The notes under the pieces were generated by a model. It did no database searches. It was given only the letters and a program-made list of their open reading frames with translations, and was not told where the DNA came from. DNA of 64,000 bases from Cobetia sp. L2A1. Lineage in GTDB: Bacteria; Pseudomonadota; Gammaproteobacteria; Pseudomonadales; Halomonadaceae. A program made the position numbers and the translations under genes. Shown here piece by piece: positions 7,741-16,405 of the stretch; the first letter of the stretch is position 1; every line of letters starts with the position of its first letter. The stretch lies in assembly GCF_009796845.1 (NCBI RefSeq), contig NZ_CP047025.1, positions 496,001 to 560,000 on the forward strand. The letters are read 5' to 3'.

Positions 7741-10440
7741 TTAGCGGCGCGCGAAGGCCGCAATGGGGTTGTCCAGTTCTCCCTTGAGCTGCAGTGCGCC
7801 GGACGGATCGGTGAGATCGACCATCTGCTGGTTGTTGCGCAGCTGCAGGCGGTTGAGGCATGACAGCGTGAAGCGCGGCGCGAACATGTCGTGACGCGCG
7901 AACTTCTCGGCCATCTCTGGATGGGCATCCTGGTAGTCGTGGATGCAGACGGCGACGCGTGACCAGAAGGCCTCTTCCGTCATCACCTGTTCACGCACCA
8001 GCAGCGGGACCGCGAAGCGGAAGATGCAGTCGAAGACATCGGTGAGCAGCGACAGGATGCGAATCGGTTCCGGTACTTCCATCACCAGGCGCTCGACCCC
8101 TTCGGGAAGCTCAAGACTGCGGGTGTAATCGGTGGCGAACAGACAGGCTTCTTCGGCGATATCCTTCATCAATGTGCCGCAGGGCACGCCATCACGCAGA
8201 CGCAGGATCAGATTCTCGCCGTGTGGCATGAATACCAGGTCGTGGGTGAAGTAGCAGTGCAGCAACGGCGTCATGTAGGCGGTCAGCCACTTGTCGATCC
8301 ACGCTTCGGCACCGATGCCGGAACGCTCGATCAGCGCGGGCAGCAGCGCCTTCTCATCGTTGTCGACGTGCAGCAGCGAAGCCATGGTCATCAGGCGCTC
8401 GCCTTCTTCCTTGACGTCGTCCGGGCTCTCGCGCCACAGGCTGGCCAGCATCTTGCGATAGCCGACGGCCGCCGGGTCCGCGTCTTCCAGCACATCGTCG
8501 CGATAGCCGACAGCGGCGACTTCGCGCAGCAGGCGGAAGCCCCATGTCTCGAAGGAAGGGTCAGACTCCACCAGTGATTGCAGCCACTGATTGATGACCG
8601 GCGTGGCGCGCATGTAATACGGCGACAGGCCGCGCATGAAGCCCATGTTGAGGATCGACAGCGCGACCTTCACATAGCGGCGCTTGGGCTGATTGCGGTT
8701 GTAGAGCGTGCGAATAGACTGTTGAGCCTGATAGCGATCTTCGCCGAGCCCCAGGCAGACGATGCGTTGGCTTGAGATCTCGCCGGCGAAGGTGATCGCC
8801 AGCTTGTGGCTCCACTGCCACGGGTGCACCGGCATCATCAGGTAGTCACTGGCCACCAGACCCTTGTCGGTCAGCTGACGTTCCAGACGAATCAGTTCTG
8901 CCGCTCCCAGCTCTTCTTCCAGCAGGCGACGCGGATCGAGATCGTCAATGGCGGAGTAGTGAGCGTTGTCGCGATGCACGGCGATCCATACCAGCGACAG
9001 CGGTTGGGCGGCTTCCGGCGCGTAGGCGCGATAGTCCAGCGCATCAAAGCCCATGCGACCATTGTTGGCGACGAAGCAGGGATGGCCTTCGCTCATCGCG
9101 GATTCCAGCGTCTGGAAGGAGGCGCCGGCCAACACGCGCGAGGATTGATTCTCACGCACGGCGCGCTGCAGCTTCCAGGCGCTGGAGGCGAGAGTTGCAC
9201 TGACTTCCTCGAGATAGACCGGCAGCAGGCGCGGCGGAATCTCCAGCACATCGTTGAGCTCCAGAATCAGCTCACGGGCATCCAGCGGCAGCGAGTCGCC
9301 ATTGGCGTTCAGGCGCAGGATAGAGGCAGCGTCGATCAGCCAGTGATCGAGCTGGAAGCGCCGCGCGACGAAGCGATACTCCACCGCGCGTCGGCTGACG
9401 GGAGCCTTGTCACTCTCCGGGTGGGGCAGCGACAAGCGGAAATGATGCCAGCCATCTGAGATACGTGATGTGTTGCGAGCACTCTCGTCATCGGCGCACT
9501 GCGGATGAATCAGGCGTTCATGGCTGAATTCCGACAGCGCCTTGCGCACCAGCAAGCGGTTGGCATGCTGCCAGTCGGCGGCGATGAGGTGCTGACTGGC
9601 CGCGGCAGGATTTGCGCTGACGGTTGTATCCAGACGCGGGCTGCGCGAGGCCAACGCCGTGCGGAAATCCTGTGGCGTGCAGAAGCACAGGCGTGCCGGC
9701 TTGCCGTCGAGATCCAGCGGGCCGTGATCCACAAAGCCGACAGCAGCATTCAGCGGATGGATGGCGGCATTGCGGCTGTCCGGCTCCACGACCACGCGGG
9801 TCACGGGGCGTAGAGCCTCTTTCCCGCCATCTTTACCTGAAATGGCATGCTCATCGCACAACTGACCCGCGAAGATCATCGCCATGATCGACTCGATCAC
9901 TGCACGTGAGAAACCGCTGATGGCTGGCTGATTATCGTTGCGCGGGGCGACGAGGAAATGCATGCCGAAGTCACCGGGCTGGACGGCATAATGCGTGCCC
10001 AGCGGATCATGTGCCGGGTCATACAGCTCGACCAGAAAGGCCGGTTGGTCGTTGTAATAGCCCATCCACCCCTGGGCATGGGCACTGTTCTCGAGGTCCT
10101 GGTAGAAGTCGTGCTTGGTGGTCAGAAGATCATCGCTCATGCCCCAGAAGCTGGCCCGTGCACCGCTGGTCCACTCATCCACCAGCGGCATGTCTTCGGC
10201 GAGATTCAGCGGACGCAGGCTGAACTCGGCGCGCTCCGGCGTGCTGGCATCCTGGGGTTTGCGCAGGCGTGCCTGGGCCTTTTCCAGCTCCACGGCACGA
10301 CGCGAGAAGCAGGCTGTCGGCGCTGGCGAGAGCAGATTGACCACTGCGGGCGCGTGATGGGTCGTGGCGCCAAACAGATGCTGTGACGGTGTAGCAGCGC
10401 TGTGAGAACGGTTGCTGGTGATGTCGACTGGCATGTTCAT
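7741..10440 (-). CDS. Fused acyltransferase / NIS siderophore synthetase
   Basis: Two-domain siderophore enzyme of 899 residues. Residues about 70-265 form a GNAT-fold hydroxylamine acyltransferase (AlcB/IucB/DesC type; PLVDEWTSGARASFWGM near 85-101, VVVEPDSRNAAIHPLNAAVGF near 216-236). Residues about 285-899 form an IucA/IucC NIS synthetase (DesD type) with EGHPCF at 451-456, NNGRMGFDALDYRAYAPE, HPWQWSHKLA near 539-548 and PHGENLILRLRDG near 739-751. The first domain would acylate an N-hydroxy-diamine; the second would condense the monomers with ATP. The same fusion is known for BibC of bisucaberin synthesis. Its start overlaps the hydroxylase stop (ATGA). Confidence 0.9.
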   Translation of the reverse strand: MNMPVDITSNRSHSAATPSQHLFGATTHHAPAVVNLLSPAPTACFSRRAVELEKAQARLRKPQDASTPERAEFSLRPLNLAEDMPLVDEWTSGARASFWGMSDDLLTTKHDFYQDLENSAHAQGWMGYYNDQPAFLVELYDPAHDPLGTHYAVQPGDFGMHFLVAPRNDNQPAISGFSRAVIESIMAMIFAGQLCDEHAISGKDGGKEALRPVTRVVVEPDSRNAAIHPLNAAVGFVDHGPLDLDGKPARLCFCTPQDFRTALASRSPRLDTTVSANPAAASQHLIAADWQHANRLLVRKALSEFSHERLIHPQCADDESARNTSRISDGWHHFRLSLPHPESDKAPVSRRAVEYRFVARRFQLDHWLIDAASILRLNANGDSLPLDARELILELNDVLEIPPRLLPVYLEEVSATLASSAWKLQRAVRENQSSRVLAGASFQTLESAMSEGHPCFVANNGRMGFDALDYRAYAPEAAQPLSLVWIAVHRDNAHYSAIDDLDPRRLLEEELGAAELIRLERQLTDKGLVASDYLMMPVHPWQWSHKLAITFAGEISSQRIVCLGLGEDRYQAQQSIRTLYNRNQPKRRYVKVALSILNMGFMRGLSPYYMRATPVINQWLQSLVESDPSFETWGFRLLREVAAVGYRDDVLEDADPAAVGYRKMLASLWRESPDDVKEEGERLMTMASLLHVDNDEKALLPALIERSGIGAEAWIDKWLTAYMTPLLHCYFTHDLVFMPHGENLILRLRDGVPCGTLMKDIAEEACLFATDYTRSLELPEGVERLVMEVPEPIRILSLLTDVFDCIFRFAVPLLVREQVMTEEAFWSRVAVCIHDYQDAHPEMAEKFARHDMFAPRFTLSCLNRLQLRNNQQMVDLTDPSGALQLKGELDNPIAAFARR

Positions 10441-12020
10441 GCAGTGGTCTCCCGGTGTTGCGGTGCGGCGGTGTGCTCGGTGATGTCAGCGGCGGAACTG
10501 AGGGCGGCGTTAGCGGTGGCGCTGGCGTGCGGGCTGCTCTCGCCATAGGGAAGATGAGCAGCAGGCAGCGGCGTGAAACCATTGCCGCTTCGCTTGCCGC
10601 CTTCCTTGTCACTGCTCGGCGCACCGAAACTCTGGAAGGCAATGCGGCGTTCGATCGGATAGGCCTCACGGCCGGTGATGGCGCGCAGGATGCAGCTGTT
10701 GCGATAGCAGGCCATGCCCAGATCCGGTGCGGCCAGCGAGTGGGTGTGCAGCTCGGCGTTCTGGACGAAGATCTTGCCCCCTGTCGGGGATTGATCACCG
10801 ACATTGCCGTCGGCTCCGGCAGTGCCCTCAAGATCGATCGCATAGAAGCGACCGACGGCGTAGCGACCTTCCTCGTCACGACGAATGCGTGATTCGATGC
10901 TGTGCAGGAAGGATGGCGCGACATAGTGATAGCCGGTGGCCAGCACCACGGCGCTGGTGTCATGACGCCAGGCCTGCTGCTGCTCACGCTGATAGAGACC
11001 GAGGGTGAAATCGCCACTCGCGGTGTCGCGATTCAGGGAGGTCAGTTCGGTGTTGGTCATCAGGGTAGTGGGGACCACGCCCTGCAGCTGCTTGGCGTAA
11101 AGGGTGTTATAGATCTCGTCGATCAGCTCGAGATTGATGCCCTTGTAGAGTCCCTTCTGCGTGGCGAGCAGCGTATTGCGCTGTTCACGCGGCAAGGCGT
11201 GGAAGTAGTCGATGTAGTCCGGCGAGGTCATTTCCAGCGTCAGCTTGCCGTATTCCAGTGGGAAGAAGCGCGGTGAGCGCGTGATCCAGTTGAGTTGGTA
11301 GTCGTGCTGGTCGATCTCGCGCAGCAGGTCGAGATAGATCTCGGCGGCGCTCTGACCGGACCCGATGATGGTGATGGCCGGTTGGGACGTCAGCTCGTCC
11401 TTGCGCGCCAGATACTGGGCGTTGTGGCACACACGGCTGCCGGCTATCGGCACATCGCTGCGCACTGCATCGGCCGCGCTGGGCAGATACGGCTGGGTGC
11501 CAGTGCCCAGCACCAGCTTGCGGCCGCGATGCACGAAGGCGACACCCGTGGAAGGGCGTGTGCCACGCACGACGTAGATGTCACCGACCTGCTGGATATC
11601 CTCGACCTCATGATCAAAGCGCAGGCTGGAAAGCTCACGTGCTGCCCACTGGCAGTACTGATTGTATTCACGGCGCAGCAGGAAGAAGTCTTCGCGAATG
11701 TAGAAGTTGTAGAGCTTGTCGTGCAGCTTCAGATAGTTGAGGAAGCTGAAGTGGCTGGTCGGGTCGGCCAGCGAGACCATGTCGGCCATGAAGGGCGTCT
11801 GCATGCTGGCATCTTCCAGCAGCATGCCCGGGTGCCAGTCGAATTCAGCCTTGCGCTCTAGGAAGACGCCGTTGGCATCGTCCAGCGGTTCGCTCAGACA
11901 GGCCAGACTCAGGTTGAAGGGGCCGATGCCGATGGCGATGAAGTCCAGCACCTCATCCTGAGGAGTAGAGAGATCAGCATTGGCTGAGAGAGTGGAATCA
12001 GCTGAGGGCGTGTCAGACAT
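10437..12020 (-). CDS. Diamine/lysine N-monooxygenase (SidA/IucD family)
   Basis: Flavin-dependent N-hydroxylase that makes the hydroxylamine of a hydroxamate siderophore, using NADPH, O2 and FAD. FAD-binding motif GIGPFN at 31-36, NADPH-binding IIGSGQSAAEIYLDLL, and a C-terminal VLATGYHYVAPSFL region characteristic of the IucD/PvdA/DesB family. The start at 12020 is chosen because AAGGAAG lies about 8 bases upstream; a frame opening 22 codons earlier overlaps the decarboxylase too far. The neighbouring decarboxylase suggests cadaverine (or another diamine) rather than lysine as substrate. The overlaps with both flanking genes show coupled translation. Confidence 0.9.
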   Translation of the reverse strand: MSDTPSADSTLSANADLSTPQDEVLDFIAIGIGPFNLSLACLSEPLDDANGVFLERKAEFDWHPGMLLEDASMQTPFMADMVSLADPTSHFSFLNYLKLHDKLYNFYIREDFFLLRREYNQYCQWAARELSSLRFDHEVEDIQQVGDIYVVRGTRPSTGVAFVHRGRKLVLGTGTQPYLPSAADAVRSDVPIAGSRVCHNAQYLARKDELTSQPAITIIGSGQSAAEIYLDLLREIDQHDYQLNWITRSPRFFPLEYGKLTLEMTSPDYIDYFHALPREQRNTLLATQKGLYKGINLELIDEIYNTLYAKQLQGVVPTTLMTNTELTSLNRDTASGDFTLGLYQREQQQAWRHDTSAVVLATGYHYVAPSFLHSIESRIRRDEEGRYAVGRFYAIDLEGTAGADGNVGDQSPTGGKIFVQNAELHTHSLAAPDLGMACYRNSCILRAITGREAYPIERRIAFQSFGAPSSDKEGGKRSGNGFTPLPAAHLPYGESSPHASATANAALSSAADITEHTAAPQHRETTA

Positions 12021-13698
12021 GATGAGCTTCCTTGCGGGCTTGGGAGTCGCGAGTGGCGCCGTCAATGGTGGAGGCATCATTGGCAATGCGGGTGGTACGG
12101 GTGGCCATCGGAATATCGGCCAACTGGGCGGCGAGCTGTACGTTGAGCAGCGCCTGGCCGTGCTGGCGGATCAACGCGACGACGGCGGCGAGGTCTTCAT
12201 GCGTCGTTTCCGGGTTGAGCAGAGTGAACTTCAGGTACTGATGACCTGACACCTTGGTGGCGGCGACGATGGCTTCACCACTGGCGGAGAGACGCTTGCG
12301 GATGGCGCGATTCAGCGCATCCCACTGCGCATCGGTCACGCTGGCTTCCGAGGGGGTGTGGAAACGGAACACGAGCGTGCTCAGCTCCGGTGCCTGCGCT
12401 ACCTCGATATCCGGCGCTGCTTCGAGCAGGGTGTAGCCTTCTCGGGTCAGGTCGATCACGCAGTCGAGCATGTCACCCAGTGCGTCGGCACCCATCAGAC
12501 GCAGCGTCATCCAAAGCTTGAGAGCGTCAAAGCGGCGCGTGGTCTGCAGGCTCTTGTTGACCTGGTCCGGCGTGCCTTCGCGTGCCTGCAGTTCCGGATT
12601 GAGATAGTCGGCGTGATAGGTGACGTGGCGCAGCTGGGTACGATCACGCACCACACAGGCACTGCAGCTGACGGGCTGAAAGAAGGTCTTGTGGTAATCG
12701 ATGGTGACGGAGTCCGCCATCTCGACGCCCTTGAGCCAGTGACCATGGCGTCGTGAGGTGATCAGGCCACCACCGTAGGCGCCATCGACATGGAACCAGA
12801 TGCCACGGGCGTGACACTCGCGACCGATGGCCTCGAGGGGATCGATGCTGCCGAAGTCCGTGGTGCCGGCAGTGCCGACCACGGCCATCGGGATCAGGCC
12901 CTCAACCCGGGCTGTATCCAGCGCCTCGCGCAGGGCAACCGGGTCCATGCGACGACGTTCATCCACCGCGACAGGAATGACGGCGTTATGGCCAAGCCCC
13001 AGCAGCGCGCAGGCTTTCTGCAGGCTGAAGTGACTGATGCCGGAGGCGAAGATGCGCAGGCGGCCCGCTTCTGGCGGCAGGCCATGCGTCTGATTGCCAG
13101 GATGATTCGGCAGCTTTTCGCAGACGGCGTCGCGCGCCAACAGCAGGGCCATCAGGTTGGATTGGGTACCGCCACTGGTGAAGATGCCATCAGCGGTCGC
13201 GCCCAGTCCGAGTCGTTCTGTCGTCCAGTCGATCAGACGCTGCTCGATCAGGGTGCCACCGGCGCTCTGGTCCCAGGTGTCCAGGGATGAATTGATGGCA
13301 CCAAGCAGGCTTTCTGCCCACACCCCTGGCAGCACGACTGGGCAGTTGAGGTGGGCGATGTAACGCGGGTGGTGGAAGTAGACCGCATCCTTGAGATACA
13401 GCGCCTTGAGTTCTTCAAGCCCGGCTTCCAGATTCTCGAGGGGCGTCTCGAGATCCAGATCCGCGAAGGCAGGTCGCAGAGCATCTGGTGTGATACCACT
13501 GAACGGTTGTTTGACGCTGTCGAGCTGCTCACTCACCAGCGCACTGATCTTTTGCATGCCCACTTGCCATTCCTGCAGGTTGGCAGGCGAGAAGAGGGCT
13601 GCCCGGGGAGAGGCAGTCAGTGCTGAAACCGGAGATTTTGACGTCGGAGTACCGGCTGCAGCACCATAGGTGGCGGCAGAATCATGAAGGCTGTGCAT
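12013..13698 (-). CDS. PLP-dependent decarboxylase (DesA/BibA or diaminobutyrate decarboxylase type)
   Basis: Group II pyridoxal-phosphate amino acid decarboxylase, 561 residues. HVDGAYGG at 303-310 holds the PLP-nitrogen Asp, and the PLP lysine is K337 in TIDYHKTFF; FTSGGTQSNLMALLLARD lies near 173-190. In siderophore clusters this family supplies cadaverine from lysine (DesA, BibA); L-2,4-diaminobutyrate decarboxylase is a close relative and cannot be excluded. The gene heads the biosynthetic operon; AAGGTG sits 7 bases before the ATG. The first 35 residues are low-complexity Ala/Ser. Confidence 0.9.
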   Translation of the reverse strand: MHSLHDSAATYGAAAGTPTSKSPVSALTASPRAALFSPANLQEWQVGMQKISALVSEQLDSVKQPFSGITPDALRPAFADLDLETPLENLEAGLEELKALYLKDAVYFHHPRYIAHLNCPVVLPGVWAESLLGAINSSLDTWDQSAGGTLIEQRLIDWTTERLGLGATADGIFTSGGTQSNLMALLLARDAVCEKLPNHPGNQTHGLPPEAGRLRIFASGISHFSLQKACALLGLGHNAVIPVAVDERRRMDPVALREALDTARVEGLIPMAVVGTAGTTDFGSIDPLEAIGRECHARGIWFHVDGAYGGGLITSRRHGHWLKGVEMADSVTIDYHKTFFQPVSCSACVVRDRTQLRHVTYHADYLNPELQAREGTPDQVNKSLQTTRRFDALKLWMTLRLMGADALGDMLDCVIDLTREGYTLLEAAPDIEVAQAPELSTLVFRFHTPSEASVTDAQWDALNRAIRKRLSASGEAIVAATKVSGHQYLKFTLLNPETTHEDLAAVVALIRQHGQALLNVQLAAQLADIPMATRTTRIANDASTIDGATRDSQARKEAHHV

Positions 13699-14028
13699 TG
13701 CATCACCTTATGCGAATGTTCGCAGATAAAAACTTGGAAAAGGCTCGTGACTCGACCTGGACAGGAGGTGAGAGGACGAGAACCAATCAGGTCATTCATC
13801 AAGTGCCGCGCGGTGCGGTCGTTTCTTGTAGGTCGTGCTTACAGGTCTAGCTCAATTCAATGGATCGATCGTTACGTGACCGATCGTCTAGCGGGCAGTG
13901 ATTCAGCAGGCGATGGGCGGACAGCAGGTCTGGCAGGCGATGGTGCCGGCGACATCCTTGCCGCCGGCGGATACTGCAAAACGATCAGAAACCCTTGGGA
14001 CATCGATCAGAACTGTCTGGATCTTCGA
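13699..14028. other. 330-base gap with the biosynthetic operon promoter
   Basis: No gene seen. It should hold the promoter of the decarboxylase operon (minus strand) and the 3' end of the receptor transcript. An inverted repeat TGCGAA-TG-TTCGCA (13711-13724) lies 13 bases before the decarboxylase start. GATCGATC/CGATCGTC repeats occur near 13863-13890. No clean -35/-10 pair or U-tailed terminator was found. Confidence 0.5.
13708..13724 (-). promoter_or_regulatory. Inverted repeat in the decarboxylase leader
   Basis: TTATGCGAATGTTCGCA: the arms TGCGAA and TTCGCA flank TG. The first 11 bases recur exactly at 16191-16201 before the receptor gene. It may be a diverged Fur site (about 8 of 19 matches) or the site of another iron regulator. 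Confidence 0.35.
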
Positions 14029-16161
14029 TCAAAAATCATAGGTCAGTGTGGCTGTCACGCTGCGTTCCGCTCCGTAATAGCAGAAGCTGGTGTTGTAGCA
14101 GGACGCGATATATTCCTTGTCCAGCAAGTTGCTGACGTTGAGCTGGACGCTGGTGCCGCTCCAACCGACCTGGCTCAGGTCATAGCCGACGAGGGCATCG
14201 ACCAGGGCATAGTCCGGGACCTTTTCGGTATTCTCGGAATCGGCCCACATGTCGGCGTAGTAACGCACGCCAAGCCCGGCGTTCAGGCCAGTCAGCGTCC
14301 CTTCTTTGAAGGCGTAGTCACCCCACACGCTGACCTGATGCGCGGGCACCTGGTTGGCCGTGTTGTCTTCGGTACCATCTTCGGCCTTGGCGTAGGTCAC
14401 GTCGGTGTAGCTGTAGTCAGCCTGCAAGGCGAAGTTGCGAGTCAGCTGGCTGCGCGCTTCCAGTTCGACACCCTGGGACTCGATCTCACCGTAAGCGGTG
14501 TAGTAGCTGTCTTCCGGGTCCTTGGAGGCGACGTTCTCCTGATTGATGCGGAACAGCGAGATGCTGTACTGATCACGAGTGCCGTTGGGCTGATATTTCA
14601 TGCCGACTTCGATCTGCTTGCCGGTGGTCGGGTCGATCAGATCACCGTCTTCGTCGGTGTAGGAGTTGGGCGAGAAGGACGTGGAGTAGCTGATATAGGG
14701 CGAGATGCCGTTGTCGAAGCCATAGATCAGGCCGAGACGGCCCGTCATCTCGTTGTCACTCAGCTCACTGGTGGTGTTGTAGTCGCGATCGGTATTCTTG
14801 ATGTTGACCCAATCCTGGCGCAGGCCGGCGGCCAGGTTCCAGCGACCCCAGCTGACCTGGTCCTGCAGATAGACCCCCGTCTGGTCCAGCTCACGCTTCT
14901 GATTTTCGGTGGCGTAGATGGAGACGTCGGCATCGCTGCTACTGGTGACGTCCAGCGAGCTGGCGGTGCCGTATTCCCAGTCAACGTCATTGGTGCGGGT
15001 CTGATAATCGACGCCGGCCAATAAGGTGTGATCGAAGGCACCGGTGGAGAAGCGGCTTTCGAGCTGGTTGTCGACGGTCCAGGCGCGCAGGCTCTCTTCG
15101 CCGCCGGAGTAGTAACGCGTCAGCTCGGTGTCCGAGGCCCAGCCATAGGCGTAGACCTGCTCCAGCGAGACATCGGAGCTCAGATAGCGAAATTTCTGAC
15201 GCGCGGTGACGTCGTCATTGAAGCGGTGTTCGAAGTCATAACCGACCATGCGTTCGGTACGGCTGAATTCTTCGTAGTCTTCGTCACCCTCGTAGAAATC
15301 ACTACCGAGCTTGATGCCGTTATGGCTGGTCACGGTGCCTTCGTAGGGCAGACCGGAGTGATAACCGCCTTCCGGATCTTTCTGGAAGTAACCCATCAGG
15401 GTCACGGTGGTGTCGTCGGTGACATCCATGGTGACCTGTGGCGAGAAGGCGTAACGCTCTTCGCTGACGGAGTCGACCTGGGTATCTTCGGCGCTGGCAA
15501 GGCCCGTCACGCGGTAGGCGATGCGCATCTCGTCATCCAGCGGGCCGGTGAGGTCGAAGGCGGCGCTGCGCTCGTTGTCAGTTCCGACGGTGAAACGTAC
15601 CTGACCGGAGTCCTCGAACTCAGGACGCTTGGACTCCATGGCGACCAGGCCACCAGGAGAGGAGCGACCATAGAGGACAGACGACGGCCCCTTGACGACC
15701 TCGATGCTGTCGAGGAAGTAGGGATCGATGGTCATCGAGCTGTAGGAGCCCGAATCACCCATCAGCTTCAGGCCATCGAGAAAGGTATTGCTGACACTGC
15801 CATCGGAGAAGCCGCGCAACACGATGTAGTCGTAGCGATTGGAGGCGCCAATCTGATTGGTGAACACGCCGGGTGTGTAGTCGGCAGCACGCTGTACCGA
15901 TTCGGCGGCGCGCTTGTCCATGTCCTCACGGGTGATGGTGGACACCGCCTGCGGCGTCTCGAGATAGCTGGTATTGGTCTTGGTGGCAGCGGTGGTGGTC
16001 ACCGTCATGGTATCCAACTGCTCGTCCTGAGCCTCCCGGTGATCGGCTGCCACGGCTTGTCCTGCCATGGGAATGCTCAGGGCGATCGCGAGTGCCAGCG
16101 GGTGCCGAGGCAGGGAGAGCAGTGGAGACCGATGTGGGTATCGCGCAGCGGAGTCTGTCAT
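14029..16161 (-). CDS. TonB-dependent ferric-siderophore receptor
   Basis: Outer-membrane receptor of the FhuA/FoxA/FpvA group, 710 residues. Signal peptide about 1-38 (cut after GQAVA), TonB box DTMTV near 50-54, plug domain about 65-170 (YLETPQAVSTITREDM, VLRGFSDGS, VEVVKGPSSVLYGRSSPGGLV-like segment), then a 22-strand barrel ending in ATLTYDF with the C-terminal aromatic needed for BAM assembly. It lies directly upstream of the biosynthetic genes on the same strand and probably takes up the siderophore they make. No FecI-signalling N-terminal domain is present, so it is not a transducer. Confidence 0.95.
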   Translation of the reverse strand: MTDSAARYPHRSPLLSLPRHPLALAIALSIPMAGQAVAADHREAQDEQLDTMTVTTTAATKTNTSYLETPQAVSTITREDMDKRAAESVQRAADYTPGVFTNQIGASNRYDYIVLRGFSDGSVSNTFLDGLKLMGDSGSYSSMTIDPYFLDSIEVVKGPSSVLYGRSSPGGLVAMESKRPEFEDSGQVRFTVGTDNERSAAFDLTGPLDDEMRIAYRVTGLASAEDTQVDSVSEERYAFSPQVTMDVTDDTTVTLMGYFQKDPEGGYHSGLPYEGTVTSHNGIKLGSDFYEGDEDYEEFSRTERMVGYDFEHRFNDDVTARQKFRYLSSDVSLEQVYAYGWASDTELTRYYSGGEESLRAWTVDNQLESRFSTGAFDHTLLAGVDYQTRTNDVDWEYGTASSLDVTSSSDADVSIYATENQKRELDQTGVYLQDQVSWGRWNLAAGLRQDWVNIKNTDRDYNTTSELSDNEMTGRLGLIYGFDNGISPYISYSTSFSPNSYTDEDGDLIDPTTGKQIEVGMKYQPNGTRDQYSISLFRINQENVASKDPEDSYYTAYGEIESQGVELEARSQLTRNFALQADYSYTDVTYAKAEDGTEDNTANQVPAHQVSVWGDYAFKEGTLTGLNAGLGVRYYADMWADSENTEKVPDYALVDALVGYDLSQVGWSGTSVQLNVSNLLDKEYIASCYNTSFCYYGAERSVTATLTYDF

Positions 16162-16188
16162 GGGGTGTCGTGTTCCATCGTGAATGAC

Positions 16189-16207
16189 GTTTATGCGAAT
16201 GCTTCTT
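16189..16207 (-). promoter_or_regulatory. TGCGAAT-type site in the receptor leader
   Basis: Contains the 11-base TTATGCGAATG also found before the decarboxylase; aligned to the Fur consensus it matches 11 of 19. It could be a second Fur site downstream of the main box at 16258. Confidence 0.35.
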
Positions 16208-16257
16208 GTTTGATATCGCTCCTGTGGGTAGACGACGCGTCAGGCACTTTCTGAACC

Positions 16258-16276
16258 ATGAATGAGAATTATTTTT
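16258..16276 (-). promoter_or_regulatory. Fur box upstream of the TonB receptor
   Basis: ATGAATGAGAATTATTTTT contains the AATGAGAAT core and matches 12 of 19 Fur-consensus positions by hand. It lies about 100 bases before the receptor start, in the likely promoter. Confidence 0.65.
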
Positions 16277-16286
16277 GTCTTGACGC

Positions 16287-16313
16287 AAAAAAGCCGCCCA
16301 GTGGGCGGCTTTT
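16287..16313 (-). terminator. Terminator after the YceI-like gene
   Basis: AAGCCGCCC / GGGCGGCTT arms with an AGT loop. On the minus strand it is followed by a run of six or more T, so it ends the YceI-like transcript just before the receptor promoter. The plus strand also has a T4 run. Confidence 0.85.
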
Positions 16314-16341
16314 CCATGTGTGATGAATGTGCGCATCCATC

Positions 16342-16397
16342 ACGGGTAGTTAGTTACGAGCAGTTCGTTACGAGCAGTTCATTACGGGTAGTTCAAC
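16342..16397. repeat. Four imperfect 14-base tandem repeats
   Basis: Units ACGGGTAGTTAGTT, ACGAGCAGTTCGTT, ACGAGCAGTTCATT and ACGGGTAGTTCAAC run head to tail in the 3' region of the YceI-like gene, ending 9 bases from its stop. No function is evident. Confidence 0.8.
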
Positions 16398-16405
16398 AGC
16401 AAGGC

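Noticed and set aside
13684..16254. Two long plus-strand frames (446 and 408 codons) opposite the TonB receptor
   Set aside because: Antisense shadows of a clear receptor gene; compositions are low-complexity Val/Gly/Asp and no start site is supported.
16342..16397. CRISPR-like array
   Set aside because: Units are 14 bases, contiguous with no spacers, and no cas genes are near.
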